In this document: in pieces, positions 15,838-24,147 of the stretch
Position numbering within the stretch: the first letter of the stretch is position 1
Layout of the letters: the number at the start of each line of letters is the position of its first letter
DNA from: Prevotella sp.
GTDB taxonomy: Bacteria > Bacteroidota > Bacteroidia > Bacteroidales > Bacteroidaceae
Length of the DNA: 42,078 bases
Assembly: GCA_017619445.1 (NCBI GenBank)
Contig: JAFZSI010000061.1
Span: 1 to 42,078 of the forward strand
Direction of reading: 5' to 3'
The notes under the pieces: model-generated
The model's database searches: none
What the model was told of the DNA's origin: nothing
The model's input: only the letters and a program-made list of their open reading frames with translations
Program-made: the position numbers and the translations under genes

Positions 15838-17338
15838 AAATCCCCATGTTCTTCCACATCTCGCGTCGCTCGCTCATGTGCTTTTGGGCTGCGGCGCGGG
15901 CTTGTTTTTGGTTGGCGCGGATTTGGGCGTTGTCTTTGGCTGATGGGGAGTCGTTTCCGAAGAAAAGGCGCACTTCCTGGTCGATGGCCGTGAGCACTTC
16001 CTCGTCGTTTGTCTCCGAGGGCTGGTTGGAGCCAAGGTTGGTGATGCGGTAGAGCGACGACACCCGGTCTTGTGCGATGGCATCTATCTTGTTGAGTGTC
16101 TCGCGGTCAAGAGCTGTTTCTTGAGGTTGTTGCTTGAAGTGTGTGCGGCGGAAATCCTCGCCGATGATTTGTGTCAGCACATCGAGGTAGGACATGTATT
16201 GGTGGTAGGTCTTTGTGTCCTTGCCCACGGTTTTTTCGAGTTCTTTCAGCACGTAGTCGAAGGCTTCGGCCTCTGACTTGTAGTTGATGCTGTGCGTCTT
16301 GATGTAGTGGGTGGTAATACTATATGCGTATTCGGCCAAGTGGACGAAACGCGGTTCGGTCTTCACGTCCTCGGGAATGGCGGTCTGGTCGAGATAGTAG
16401 GCCACGTCGGGCGAAACGGTGGTGATGGTGGGCACGCAGAACTCAGGCCCCCCTTGCCCCCCGGAGGGGGGAGTGTCGGGGTGGGGGGGCTCAAGCTGAG
16501 ATTCCCTTGTACTGAGATTGTCTTTGGGGGTTGATTGCTCTTCCTGAAGCACAGATGTGTTGGTTCCTACTTCGTTCTCCCGACCGCCATTCCTCCAATA
16601 CAAAAGACCGCCAATGATTGAAATTATGACAACAATGGTTAATAGGCTGGGAGAGAGGAGAGAGGAGAGAGGAGAGGGGAGAGGGGAACCGCCATCAAGA
16701 TACTTTGCGATTTCCTCTGCCGACTGAAAGCGTTCTGCCCTGTCCTCACGGGTACAACGGCTGGCAATGTTTCTCAGCCGTGCCGTGCTCTGTGGAAACT
16801 CCTGAATGATGATGCCCAGGGCGTAGATGTCAGCCCGTCCGTCGATGTTCACGTCTTTCTGCATCTGCTCAGGTGCGGCATACTTTCGTGTGCCTGCCGG
16901 TTGCTTCAAGATGGCAAAGCTGTCGGTGTCGGCCAGTCCGAAGTCAATCAGTTTGACGTAGTGCCCGCTGTCGGTAATGAGAATGTTCGAGGGTTTCAGG
17001 TCGCGGTGAACAATCTGCCGCGCATGGAGATAGCTGAGGGCGTCGCATAACTGCCTGACGATGCGTTCGAGGTCCACGCCTGCGGGCTGGGAAGCCCGCA
17101 CTCCTACTCCCTCAAGAAACTGCTTGAGTGTGCGTCCCTCCACATATTCCATCACAATGCAAACGCCCAGGCCCTCCACTTCTTCAAGGCCGATGGTGCG
17201 CACGATGTTGGGGTGGTTGAGCTGATAACCTATCTCAAACTCTTTTTGCAACAGGCTACGGTACTCGGGGCTGTCTGCCAGTTGTGGCTTCAGGCATTTC
17301 AGCACGTGCCACTTGCCCATGCGCTGGGCGCGCAGCAC
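15830..17338 (-). CDS. membrane serine/threonine protein kinase
   Basis: This Hanks-type kinase has the beta-3 lysine (VLK, K14 from the GTG at 17338), HRDLKPSN (111-118) and DFG (132-134), followed by an APEQ activation-segment end. One membrane helix (about 230-250, TIVVIISIIGGLLYW) is followed by a periplasmic region of about 240 residues. The GTG is only the first standard start codon. The frame stays open upstream to 17494 and encodes kinase-like sequence (SLSLSSQF...ISESERGFSR) containing the Gly-loop equivalent, yet with no ATG, GTG or TTG. Three repeat elements are embedded in frame. An OmpP1-like gene lies upstream on the same strand. Confidence 0.82.
   Translation of the reverse strand: MLRAQRMGKWHVLKCLKPQLADSPEYRSLLQKEFEIGYQLNHPNIVRTIGLEEVEGLGVCIVMEYVEGRTLKQFLEGVGVRASQPAGVDLERIVRQLCDALSYLHARQIVHRDLKPSNILITDSGHYVKLIDFGLADTDSFAILKQPAGTRKYAAPEQMQKDVNIDGRADIYALGIIIQEFPQSTARLRNIASRCTREDRAERFQSAEEIAKYLDGGSPLPSPLSSLLSPSLLTIVVIISIIGGLLYWRNGGRENEVGTNTSVLQEEQSTPKDNLSTRESQLEPPHPDTPPSGGQGGPEFCVPTITTVSPDVAYYLDQTAIPEDVKTEPRFVHLAEYAYSITTHYIKTHSINYKSEAEAFDYVLKELEKTVGKDTKTYHQYMSYLDVLTQIIGEDFRRTHFKQQPQETALDRETLNKIDAIAQDRVSSLYRITNLGSNQPSETNDEEVLTAIDQEVRLFFGNDSPSAKDNAQIRANQKQARAAAQKHMSERREMWKNMGIWR
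16446..16491. repeat. GC-rich palindromic repeat in kinase gene (TPPSGGQGG type)
   Basis: CCCCCC...GGAGGGGGG palindromic core with flanking TGTCGGGGTGGGG. On the minus strand it reads PPHPDTPPSGGQGG within the periplasmic part of the kinase. It keeps the frame. Confidence 0.6.
16648..16688. repeat. period-8 GAGAGGAG array in kinase gene
   Basis: About five units of GAGAGGAG on the plus strand encode SPLPSPLSSLLSPSLL on the minus strand, directly before the membrane helix of the kinase. The same type of array is found in leaders at 20487, 33772 and 35010. Confidence 0.6.
17079..17113. repeat. palindromic repeat GCGGGCTGGGAAGCCCGC in kinase gene
   Basis: The core at 17082-17099 is an imperfect hairpin. 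On the minus strand it encodes GVGVRASQPAG, placed between the conserved GRTLKQFLE helix and the DLERIVRQL helix of the kinase fold, where other kinases have a short loop. Confidence 0.55.
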
Positions 17339-17510
17339 ACGGCTGAAACCGCGCTCGGATTCGGATATGAGCGTGATGTCTCTGAACTGCGACGAAAGCG
17401 AAAGGCTCTCGCCGTGAATGAAGCCAGAGTCTGAGCTGTTTGAATCGTTGATGGTTAACAGTTTTATTGTTGAGGAGAGATGAGGCTTGAGGTTTCAATT
17501 GTAAATTACT

Positions 17511-17541
17511 GAACTCCTTCCCTCCTTATCTCCTTTTCTCC
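17511..17541. repeat. short purine/pyrimidine array between kinase and OmpP1-like genes
   Basis: On the minus strand it reads GGAGAAAAGGAGATAAGGAG and GGAAGGAG, with a period near 8. It lies just downstream of the OmpP1-like stop and upstream of the kinase. Confidence 0.5.
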
Positions 17542-17547
17542 AAAATA

Positions 17548-18906
17548 TTAGAACTTATAGTCAATTCCGATGCCGATAACATCGTTGGTGCGGCTATAGA
17601 CATCCTGGCCGGCATAGCCAGTGCCTAAGTAGCTGTCGCTCTTCACGGTGTAGTCGCTGTAGATGGTCTTGAAGTAACTGACGTTCAGACGCATTTTCTC
17701 TGAAAGATTCACGGCACCGCCCAGTCCGAAGCTGTAGCTGTCGCAGGCAAACGACGTGTGTTGCTGGTAGCTGTCAGAGAGTCCGTAGTCGGTGCGCTGG
17801 CCTCCGCAGGAGACTGTGAACTTGTCGTTGATGTCGTACTCCACACCGGCAAGAATCTCATGCGTGCCACCTTTCAGCTCCTTCTGACGGTCGCCTGCCA
17901 TTTTGGCGTGCTTATCGTCGAAGAAGTGATACTCTACTGAGGCGCGGAGCTTTGGTGAGAACTCGTAACCTACAGCGGCCACGAGGAGTGCCGGCATGTC
18001 GTAGCGCACGTGGGCACCGTCTTCATAGCTGGCGGCCAGCTCGCCCAAACCTTGGGGCAGCTTCGAGGTCTCGTTCTTGGTGTTTATCTTCGTGCGGAAC
18101 TCATAGCGGGCAGCCAGCGTGACGGGTCCCTGATGGAAATCCATGCTGACGATGGGTGCGAATCCCCATCCACGCTGCACACAGTCTAACTCCAAGTCGG
18201 CAAGTGTCTGGCCTCCAAGTTGCTGCAGGGTGGAAGCCCTCACAAAAGCCTTGCTGTAGCCGTCGTAGTAATTGGCGCGCAGACCCACGGCTGCCGACAG
18301 GAAGTCAGTCAGTTTGTAAGTGAAGTTGAGCTGGGCACCATAGATATATTGCTTACCTTTCACCTCTGAGTCGATGGAAAGCATGTCGGGCGTGATGACT
18401 GGTGACTGCGGATTCGCCATTTTGGCCTGTAGCGTCTGCTTGAAGATGGAACCCATGACCAAAGCATTGAACATCGGGATGCCCTCTTCGTACTTCACAA
18501 AGCCGCCACTGCCCACGATGCCAATCATCGTAGAAACGGCCCAGCGGTCTTTCACGTACGAGGCGAACAGGGCAGGCACGATAGGGGCCGATGCCTTGCC
18601 ATTGAACTTTTTGCTTTGGAATCCGTTGTAACCCTCGTAGATATTGGGATATGCCAGAAAACTTGGAATGGTGGTTTCAATGTCGCGGTTCTGCCAGGGC
18701 TTCTGGAAGTTCAGCGACAGTTGCCATCCCTCGTGTCCCCATGCCAGTCCGGCGGGGTTGCTATAGGCTGCGTCGATGTCGAACGTGGCACCGCGTGCAA
18801 ACATGCGGTCGAACGCGATGTGGTAGTTTGTGTTGGTCATCAGACCACCGGCCTTCACCAATGTGCAGGCGGCCAGAAAAATGAATAGTACGACTGTTTT
18901 TCTCAT
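17548..18906 (-). CDS. OmpP1/FadL/TodX family outer-membrane protein
   Basis: The 452-residue product has a signal peptide (MRKTVVLFIFLAACTLVKA) and the FadL-family N-terminal signature DAAYSNPAGLA (about 45-55). Many alternating aromatic/hydrophobic strands follow, ending IGIGIDYKF, a typical barrel C-terminus. FadL-type channels import hydrophobic compounds such as fatty acids across the outer membrane; the substrate here is unknown. The promoter box CAAAGGTA (18938-18945, minus strand TACCTTTG) gives a leader of about 28 nt. Confidence 0.9.
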   Translation of the reverse strand: MRKTVVLFIFLAACTLVKAGGLMTNTNYHIAFDRMFARGATFDIDAAYSNPAGLAWGHEGWQLSLNFQKPWQNRDIETTIPSFLAYPNIYEGYNGFQSKKFNGKASAPIVPALFASYVKDRWAVSTMIGIVGSGGFVKYEEGIPMFNALVMGSIFKQTLQAKMANPQSPVITPDMLSIDSEVKGKQYIYGAQLNFTYKLTDFLSAAVGLRANYYDGYSKAFVRASTLQQLGGQTLADLELDCVQRGWGFAPIVSMDFHQGPVTLAARYEFRTKINTKNETSKLPQGLGELAASYEDGAHVRYDMPALLVAAVGYEFSPKLRASVEYHFFDDKHAKMAGDRQKELKGGTHEILAGVEYDINDKFTVSCGGQRTDYGLSDSYQQHTSFACDSYSFGLGGAVNLSEKMRLNVSYFKTIYSDYTVKSDSYLGTGYAGQDVYSRTNDVIGIGIDYKF

Positions 18907-18937
18907 AATGAATGGTGTGTGAAAATGTTAGTGAGTG

Positions 18938-18945
18938 CAAAGGTA
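18938..18945 (-). promoter_or_regulatory. -7 box of the OmpP1-like gene
   Basis: The minus strand reads TACCTTTG, matching TAnnTTTG, with a leader of about 28 nt to the ATG at 18906. It overlaps the beginning of the AAACTTTT array on its upstream side. Confidence 0.65.
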
Positions 18946-18950
18946 CGAAA

Positions 18951-18986
18951 AAACTTTTAAACTTTTAAACTTTTGAACTTTTAAAC
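18951..18986. repeat. period-8 AAACTTTT tandem array
   Basis: Four units of AAACTTTT, one of them with G in place of A, lie immediately upstream of the OmpP1-like -7 box, where the -33 element should be. Changes in unit number would shift promoter spacing. Confidence 0.65.
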
Positions 18987-19105
18987 TGTTATTTGTTCCC
19001 TTTTTCCAATATTTTGTTCAACAAATGAATAAAAATGTGTTGATTAATGCACCTTCGTGTTTTTCATACGCCTATTTGCATGTTTCCAAATGACCTTGAT
19101 AAACA

Positions 19106-19163
19106 CAAACCTCGGATAGTAACGTGTATTTTCTAGAGAATTCCAACGTAAACCCATGCTTTG
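19106..19163. repeat. 58-bp TCTAGA-centred palindrome, copy C
   Basis: The centre TCTAGA is at 19132-19137. The right arm ends CTTTG (19159-19163) and the left arm begins CAAAC (19106-19110), exactly 58 bp. Half-sites continue to the right as far as about 19230. Confidence 0.7.
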
Positions 19164-19279
19164 CGATGCCAAAGTGCAGGTTTATGAAAACAAAGCATAG
19201 GTTTAGGAAAAATAGAGTGCTGGTTTAAGAAAATAACATGCGAAGTAAAGGTTGAATTCTTTAGAAAATTTGAAAAAAA

Positions 19280-19344
19280 CTTCACGCTCGGCAAAGAAAA
19301 CAAGCTTTCTTGGCTCTCTCTTACTCAGTTTTTTTGTATATTTG
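19280..19344 (+). promoter_or_regulatory. hairpin promoter module P3 for the NagX-like gene
   Basis: TTCACGCTCGG (19281-19291) is followed by the stem AAGAAA...TTTCTT, then CTCTTACTCAG and TATATTTG (19337-19344). The leader to the ATG at 19401 is about 52 nt. Confidence 0.65.
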
Positions 19345-19400
19345 CAGGCAGAATGGATTTGGCGGAGTAGGAACCGCCACAACGAAACAATGTTTCAGAC

Positions 19401-20483
19401 ATGAAAAACAACAAGAATACAACTAAAAGGCTTCAGTCGCTCGACGTGCTGAGGGGCTTGACCGTGGCGGGAATGATACTTGTGAACGATGGTTATGGCG
19501 ACTCGTTTGTCACTTTGCAGCATTCGGTGTGGAACGGCATGACTCCGTGCGACTTGGTGTTCCCGTTCTTTCTCTATATCGTGGGTATCAGCACCTATCT
19601 GTCGCTTCGCAAATATCAGTTTCAGTTCTCCATGCCGGCCGTGCGCAAGATTCTGAAGCGCACGGTGCTGATTTTCGTCATTGGTCTGGCCATCAACTGG
19701 CTGGCAAACGCGCTTGAAGGCGACCCGGGGTGGAGTCATCTGCGCATCATGGGCGTGATGCAGCGCATAGCGTTGTGCTATGGCATTACGGCTGTGCTGG
19801 CGCTGCTGATGAACCACAAGTATGTGCTGCCCGTGAGCATTGGGCTGTTGGTGGTCTATGCCATTATTCTGCTCGTGGGCAACGGCTATGCCGAGGATGG
19901 CTCGAATATTGCCGCCCGGATAGACAATGCGCTGTTGGGGTATGACCATCTGTACCACAAGAGTCCTGTTGACCCCGAGGGACTGTTGGGCACGCTGTCT
20001 GCTGTGGCTCACACGATGATAGGGTTCTGGTGTGGCAGGGCGATGATGAAGTCGAAGACCACAAACGAGAAGGTGATGCGTTTCCTTTTGGCAGGTGGGG
20101 TGATGGTGATTGCGGCCTATCTGCTGCAGTATGGGTTGCCGCTGAACAAGCGCATCTGGAGCCCCAGCTATGTGCTGATGACGTGCGGGCTGGCCTCGTT
20201 GCTGCAGGGTATGCTGATGTATAGCATCGACGTTCAGGGTCACCAGCGCTGGACTACGCCGTTTCTCATCTTCGGTGTCAACCCGCTGTTTCTCTATGTG
20301 CTCAGCGAGGTGCTGGCCATCGTGTTTGGGCAGTATGGCATCAATGACGCCATCTATGAGGCTATCCACTCGGTAGTCACCAACAACTACTGGGCTTCGC
20401 TCTGCTATGCGCTCACCTACGTGCTGATGTGTGGCATTCCTGGCTATTTCTTGTGGAAGAAAAGAATTTACATTAAGATATAG
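19401..20483 (+). CDS. NagX/HGSNAT-like acyltransferase membrane protein
   Basis: The 360-residue multi-pass protein begins RLQSLDVLRGLTVAGMILVN, then HSVWNGMTPCDLVFPFFLYIVG, the signature of the COG4299 / DUF5009 group that includes human heparan-alpha-glucosaminide N-acetyltransferase. About nine or ten membrane helices are visible. Members are thought to move an acetyl group from cytoplasmic acetyl-CoA to amino sugars across the membrane; the acceptor here is unknown. The GH89 gene 9 kb upstream acts on the GlcNAc product type, and both have the same promoter module. Confidence 0.85.
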   Translation: MKNNKNTTKRLQSLDVLRGLTVAGMILVNDGYGDSFVTLQHSVWNGMTPCDLVFPFFLYIVGISTYLSLRKYQFQFSMPAVRKILKRTVLIFVIGLAINWLANALEGDPGWSHLRIMGVMQRIALCYGITAVLALLMNHKYVLPVSIGLLVVYAIILLVGNGYAEDGSNIAARIDNALLGYDHLYHKSPVDPEGLLGTLSAVAHTMIGFWCGRAMMKSKTTNEKVMRFLLAGGVMVIAAYLLQYGLPLNKRIWSPSYVLMTCGLASLLQGMLMYSIDVQGHQRWTTPFLIFGVNPLFLYVLSEVLAIVFGQYGINDAIYEAIHSVVTNNYWASLCYALTYVLMCGIPGYFLWKKRIYIKI

Positions 20484-20486
20484 GTA

Positions 20487-20552
20487 GTAAAGGAGGGAAG
20501 GAGTAAAGGAGTAAAGGAGAGAAGGAGAAAAGGAGTAAAGTAATAAAGGAGA
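20487..20552. repeat. period-8 GTAAAGGA array in leader
   Basis: About eight units of GTAAAGGA/GAAAAGGA lie between the NagX-like stop and the next ATG at 20561. The repeated AAGGAG looks like a Shine-Dalgarno sequence, although Bacteroidetes generally make little use of one. Confidence 0.6.
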
Positions 20553-20560
20553 AAAGTTAT

Positions 20561-21133
20561 ATGAAAAAGAGTTTCATGTTCATTCTGGCGTTGGTCACTC
20601 TGACCATCTCTGCCGGCAGCATCTACAAGCAAAAGGACGACTATGTGCCCCAGCGGGGCGACTTCACGTTCAAGACACGTGTGACGACCGTCGAAGAAGA
20701 CGGTAGCGTGAACTACGACACCATCATTACTTACATGACCGACGCCCGCGGCCACACCGACACGCTGTGGAGCTGGGCTCTTCCGCTTGATACTGAATTC
20801 TGGAGCAAGGAGCAGATAGGCACAATAGGGGAGGAGGACTTCAATTTCGACGGTTTCCCTGACCTGCAGGTGGGGCTCGGACCGATGAACGTGTACGGCA
20901 ACAATGTCTATGACGTGTTTTTCTGGGACGAAGGGCAGCACAAGTTTGTGCGCAACAAGAGCTACGACGCGGCGATTATCTTTTCGCCCGAGGTTTTCGA
21001 ACTCGACAAAATCATCATGAGCGTGTGGAGGTTGGACAACGACATGGAGGTGGCCAAATTCCGCTGGGAGGGCGACAGCCTTGTAGAGTTCTTCCGCGAG
21101 AGCTTTAAATACAACGAGGATGAGGATGAATAG
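20561..21133 (+). CDS. exported protein with FG-GAP-like Asp-rich motif
   Basis: The 190-residue product has a signal peptide (MKKSFMFILALVTLTISAGS). The central motif EDFNFDGFPDLQVG (about 93-106) has the D-x-N-x-D-G-x-x-D calcium-loop pattern of FG-GAP or XAC2610-like proteins. The C-terminus is acidic (NEDEDE). The function is unknown. Its start is 77 nt after the NagX-like stop, separated by the GTAAAGGA array, so co-transcription is likely. Confidence 0.75.
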   Translation: MKKSFMFILALVTLTISAGSIYKQKDDYVPQRGDFTFKTRVTTVEEDGSVNYDTIITYMTDARGHTDTLWSWALPLDTEFWSKEQIGTIGEEDFNFDGFPDLQVGLGPMNVYGNNVYDVFFWDEGQHKFVRNKSYDAAIIFSPEVFELDKIIMSVWRLDNDMEVAKFRWEGDSLVEFFRESFKYNEDEDE

Positions 21134-21135
21134 AT

Positions 21136-21222
21136 AATTGATAATTGAGAATTGAAAATTGAGAATGGGTAATTTTCGGCTTCTTCGGAAAAATCTTCAT
21201 TCTTCATTCTTCATTCTTCATT
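21136..21222. repeat. two period-7 arrays upstream of lysS
   Basis: The first array is ATAATTG/AGAATTG/AAAATTG (about 21136-21168). The second is four units of CTTCATT (about 21194-21222), ending directly before the lysS -7 box, in place of a conserved -33 element. Confidence 0.6.
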
Positions 21223-21230
21223 TTTAATCG

Positions 21231-21238
21231 TACCTTTG
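21231..21238 (+). promoter_or_regulatory. lysS -7 box
   Basis: TACCTTTG followed by CA, preceded by TTTTTAATCG as in the promoter modules but without the hairpin. The leader to the ATG at 21269 is about 26 nt. Confidence 0.7.
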
Positions 21239-21268
21239 CACCGGTTTTTCAATAGTTGACAACAAATT

Positions 21269-23044
21269 ATGAACGTTTTAGAACTGAGTGAACAAGAAAT
21301 AGGCAGACGGCAGAGTCTGCAGCAGCTGCGCGACATGGGCATCAATCCTTATCCCGCAGCCGAGTATCCAACAAATGCTTTCAGCACCGAAATCAAGGCG
21401 AAGGTGGAAAATGGCGAGTGGACCGTTGACGTTGCCGAAGGCGACGAGCCGATAGCCGAAGACCAACTGCCGCAGGTGTGCATTGCCGGCCGTATGATGA
21501 GCCGCCGCGTAATGGGCAAGGCATCGTTTGCAGAGATTCAGGACTCAAAAGGTAGAATTCAGGTTTATATCACCCGCGACGATATCTGTCCGGATGACAA
21601 TAAGGACACTTACAATGTGGTGTTCAAGAAATTGATGGACATTGGCGACTTCATCGGTGTGAAGGGATTTGTGTTCCGCACGCAGACTGGCGAGCTTTCC
21701 GTTCATGCCAAGGAAATCACCCTGCTGTCGAAGTCGTTGAAGCCGCTGCCCATTGTGAAATACAAGGACGGCGTGGCTTACGACAAGTTCGACGACCCCG
21801 AGTTGCGCTACCGCCAGCGTTACGTTGACCTCGTGGTGAACGAGGGCGTGAAGGAAACGTTCCTGCAGCGCGCCACCGTGCTTAGAACCATGCGCCGCGT
21901 GCTCGACGAGGCTGGTTACACAGAAGTAGAGACGCCCACACTGCAGATGATTGCCGGTGGAGCAACCGCCCGCCCGTTCATCACTCATTTCAACGCGCTC
22001 GACCAGGACATGTATATGCGCATTGCTACCGAGCTCTACTTGAAGCGACTGATTGTCGGCGGTTTCGAGGGCGTATATGAGATTGGCAAGAACTTCCGCA
22101 ACGAGGGTATGGACCGCAACCACAACCCGGAGTTCACCTGTATGGAGCTCTACGTGCAGTATAAGGACTACAACTGGATGATGTCGTTTACCGAAAAGCT
22201 GCTGGAAACCATCTGCATTGCCGTGAATGGAAAGCCAGAGCGCGAGATTGACGGCAACATCATCTCGTTCAAGGCTCCTTATCGCCGTCTTCCCATTCTT
22301 GAGGCCATCAAAGAGAAAACTGGTTTCGACTGCGAGGGCAAGAGCGAGGACGAAATACGCCAGTTCTGCCTGTCAAAGGGAATGGAAGTGGATGAAACCA
22401 TGGGCAAAGGCAAACTCATTGACGAGCTGTTTGGCGAGTTCTGCGAAGGTTCGTTCATTCAGCCGACGTTCATTACCGACTATCCTGTTGAAATGTCGCC
22501 CCTCACCAAGATGCACCGCTCAAAACCCGGGCTCACCGAGCGTTTTGAGCTGATGGTCAACGGCAAGGAACTGGCCAACGCCTATAGCGAGCTGAACGAC
22601 CCCATCGACCAGGAAGAGCGTTTCGTGGAACAGATGCGGCTGGCTGACAAAGGCGACGACGAGGCCATGATTATCGACCAGGATTTCCTGCGCGCATTGC
22701 AGTACGGTATGCCTCCGACGAGCGGCATCGGCATTGGCATCGACCGACTGGTGATGTTGATGACCGGCAAGACGTTTATACAGGAAGTGCTGTTCTTCCC
22801 GCAGATGAAACCCGAGAAGCGCGCCCCGCAGAGCTCAGTACAGGAATGGGCAGAGATTGGCGTCAGCGAAGAGTGGGTGCCAGTGCTGCGCAAGGCAGGC
22901 TTCAATCTGATTCAGAACATCAAGGACGAGAAAGCGCAAGGTCTGCAGCAGAAGATTGGCGACATTGTGAAGAAATACAAACTCGACATGCAGAAACCCA
23001 GCGTCAACGACGTTCAGGGCTGGATAGACAAAGTGACGGAGTAA
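21269..23044 (+). CDS. lysS: lysyl-tRNA synthetase, class II
   Basis: This enzyme charges tRNA-Lys with lysine using ATP. The 591-residue product has an N-terminal OB-fold anticodon-binding domain (about 55-165) and a class II catalytic core. Motif 2 contains FRNEG (276-280) and motif 3 contains GIGIGIDR (486-493). It is longer than the E. coli enzyme (505) because of an insert near 355-400 and a C-terminal extension of about 80 residues ([19 protein letters not shown]...). Both seem usual in Bacteroidetes but are not verified here. Confidence 0.97.
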   Translation: MNVLELSEQEIGRRQSLQQLRDMGINPYPAAEYPTNAFSTEIKAKVENGEWTVDVAEGDEPIAEDQLPQVCIAGRMMSRRVMGKASFAEIQDSKGRIQVYITRDDICPDDNKDTYNVVFKKLMDIGDFIGVKGFVFRTQTGELSVHAKEITLLSKSLKPLPIVKYKDGVAYDKFDDPELRYRQRYVDLVVNEGVKETFLQRATVLRTMRRVLDEAGYTEVETPTLQMIAGGATARPFITHFNALDQDMYMRIATELYLKRLIVGGFEGVYEIGKNFRNEGMDRNHNPEFTCMELYVQYKDYNWMMSFTEKLLETICIAVNGKPEREIDGNIISFKAPYRRLPILEAIKEKTGFDCEGKSEDEIRQFCLSKGMEVDETMGKGKLIDELFGEFCEGSFIQPTFITDYPVEMSPLTKMHRSKPGLTERFELMVNGKELANAYSELNDPIDQEERFVEQMRLADKGDDEAMIIDQDFLRALQYGMPPTSGIGIGIDRLVMLMTGKTFIQEVLFFPQMKPEKRAPQSSVQEWAEIGVSEEWVPVLRKAGFNLIQNIKDEKAQGLQQKIGDIVKKYKLDMQKPSVNDVQGWIDKVTE

Positions 23045-23050
23045 AAAAAT

Positions 23051-23110
23051 GACATAGTAACATACTAACGATAGGTTAACTACGTTAATAGGTTACTATG
23101 TCGTTTGTTT
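23051..23110. terminator. nested stem-loop terminator after lysS
   Basis: GACATAGTAAC (23051-23061) pairs with GTTACTATGTC (23092-23102). Inside, TAACG pairs with CGTTA. GTTTGTTTTT follows. The left arm plus CATACTAAC is identical to the 45-bp tandem unit at the right end of the window. Confidence 0.65.
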
Positions 23111-23145
23111 TTGATACGCTACCGGGTCTTTAATCATTTGATAAT

Positions 23146-24141
23146 ATGTTCAATTGCGGAAAGATTGCCATCATTGGCGGAGGAAGCTGGGCAACGGCCA
23201 TTGCCAAGATTGTTGTGGGGCACACGCACCACATCGGCTGGTACATGCGCCGCGACGACCGCATTGAGGACTTCCGCCGCATGGGTCACAATCCCGCATA
23301 TCTGACAAGTGTGCATTTCAACCTCGACGAGATTTGGTTTTCAAGCGACCTGAACCGCGTTGTTGAGGCATACGACACGCTGGTGTTCGTAACTCCGTCA
23401 CCCTATTTGAAGAACCACCTGCGCAAACTCAAGACTCGCATCCGCGACAAATTCATTGTCACGGCTATCAAGGGCATTGTGCCCGACGAAAACCTCACTT
23501 GTTCGGAGTTCTTCCATCGCGTTTATGACGTGCCATACGAGAATCTGGCCTGTATTGGCGGTCCCAGCCATGCCGAAGAGGTGGCACTTGAACGCCTTAG
23601 CTATCTTACCGTGGGCTGTGCAGACCAGGAAAAGGCCAAAGCCTTCACACACGTGCTTGCCAGCGAATATATCAAGACCAAGACTTCGGGCGACGTGGTG
23701 GGCATCGAGTATTCCTCGGTTCTGAAAAACGTCTATGCCATTGCGGCTGGCATTTGTTCCGGACTGAAGTATGGTGACAACTTCCAGGCGGTGCTTATGG
23801 CCAATGCCGTGCAGGAAATGGCGCGTTTCCTCACCGCTGTCCATCCCATTGAGCGCAGCGTTTACGACAGCGTATATATCGGCGACCTGCTCGTCACGGG
23901 CTATTCTAATTTCTCGCGCAACCGCACCTTTGGCACCATGATTGGCAAGGGCTACTCGGTGAAGTCGGCGCAGATTGAGATGGAAATGATTGCCGAAGGT
24001 TACTTCGGCACCAAGTGCATGAAGGAAATCAACCGCCACATGCACGTCAACATGCCCATACTTGACGCTGTCTATAACATACTTTACGAGCGCATTAGTC
24101 CGCAGATTGAAATCAAACTGCTCACCGACAGCTTCAGGTAG
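23146..24141 (+). CDS. gpsA: glycerol-3-phosphate dehydrogenase [NAD(P)+]
   Basis: GpsA reduces dihydroxyacetone phosphate to sn-glycerol-3-phosphate, the backbone for phospholipids. The 331-residue product has the Rossmann loop IIGGGSWATA (9-18) and the catalytic lysine K194 in SSVLKNVYAI. The length fits the family. It lies after the lysS terminator and probably has its own promoter (ATAATATG context near 23140). The following gene starts 6 nt after its stop. Confidence 0.95.
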   Translation: MFNCGKIAIIGGGSWATAIAKIVVGHTHHIGWYMRRDDRIEDFRRMGHNPAYLTSVHFNLDEIWFSSDLNRVVEAYDTLVFVTPSPYLKNHLRKLKTRIRDKFIVTAIKGIVPDENLTCSEFFHRVYDVPYENLACIGGPSHAEEVALERLSYLTVGCADQEKAKAFTHVLASEYIKTKTSGDVVGIEYSSVLKNVYAIAAGICSGLKYGDNFQAVLMANAVQEMARFLTAVHPIERSVYDSVYIGDLLVTGYSNFSRNRTFGTMIGKGYSVKSAQIEMEMIAEGYFGTKCMKEINRHMHVNMPILDAVYNILYERISPQIEIKLLTDSFR

Positions 24142-24147
24142 ATTTTT

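Larger units (their letters stand above)
18907..19400. other. divergent intergenic region between OmpP1-like and NagX-like genes
   Basis: There is no gene here. The region contains the OmpP1-like promoter (18938-18945), a period-8 AAACTTTT array (18951-18986), a 58-bp palindrome (19106-19163) and several extra half-sites in both orientations: CAAAGTGCAGGTTTATG (19170-19186) and CAAAGCATAGGTTTAGG (19191-19207). A single promoter module follows (19280-19344). Confidence 0.6.
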
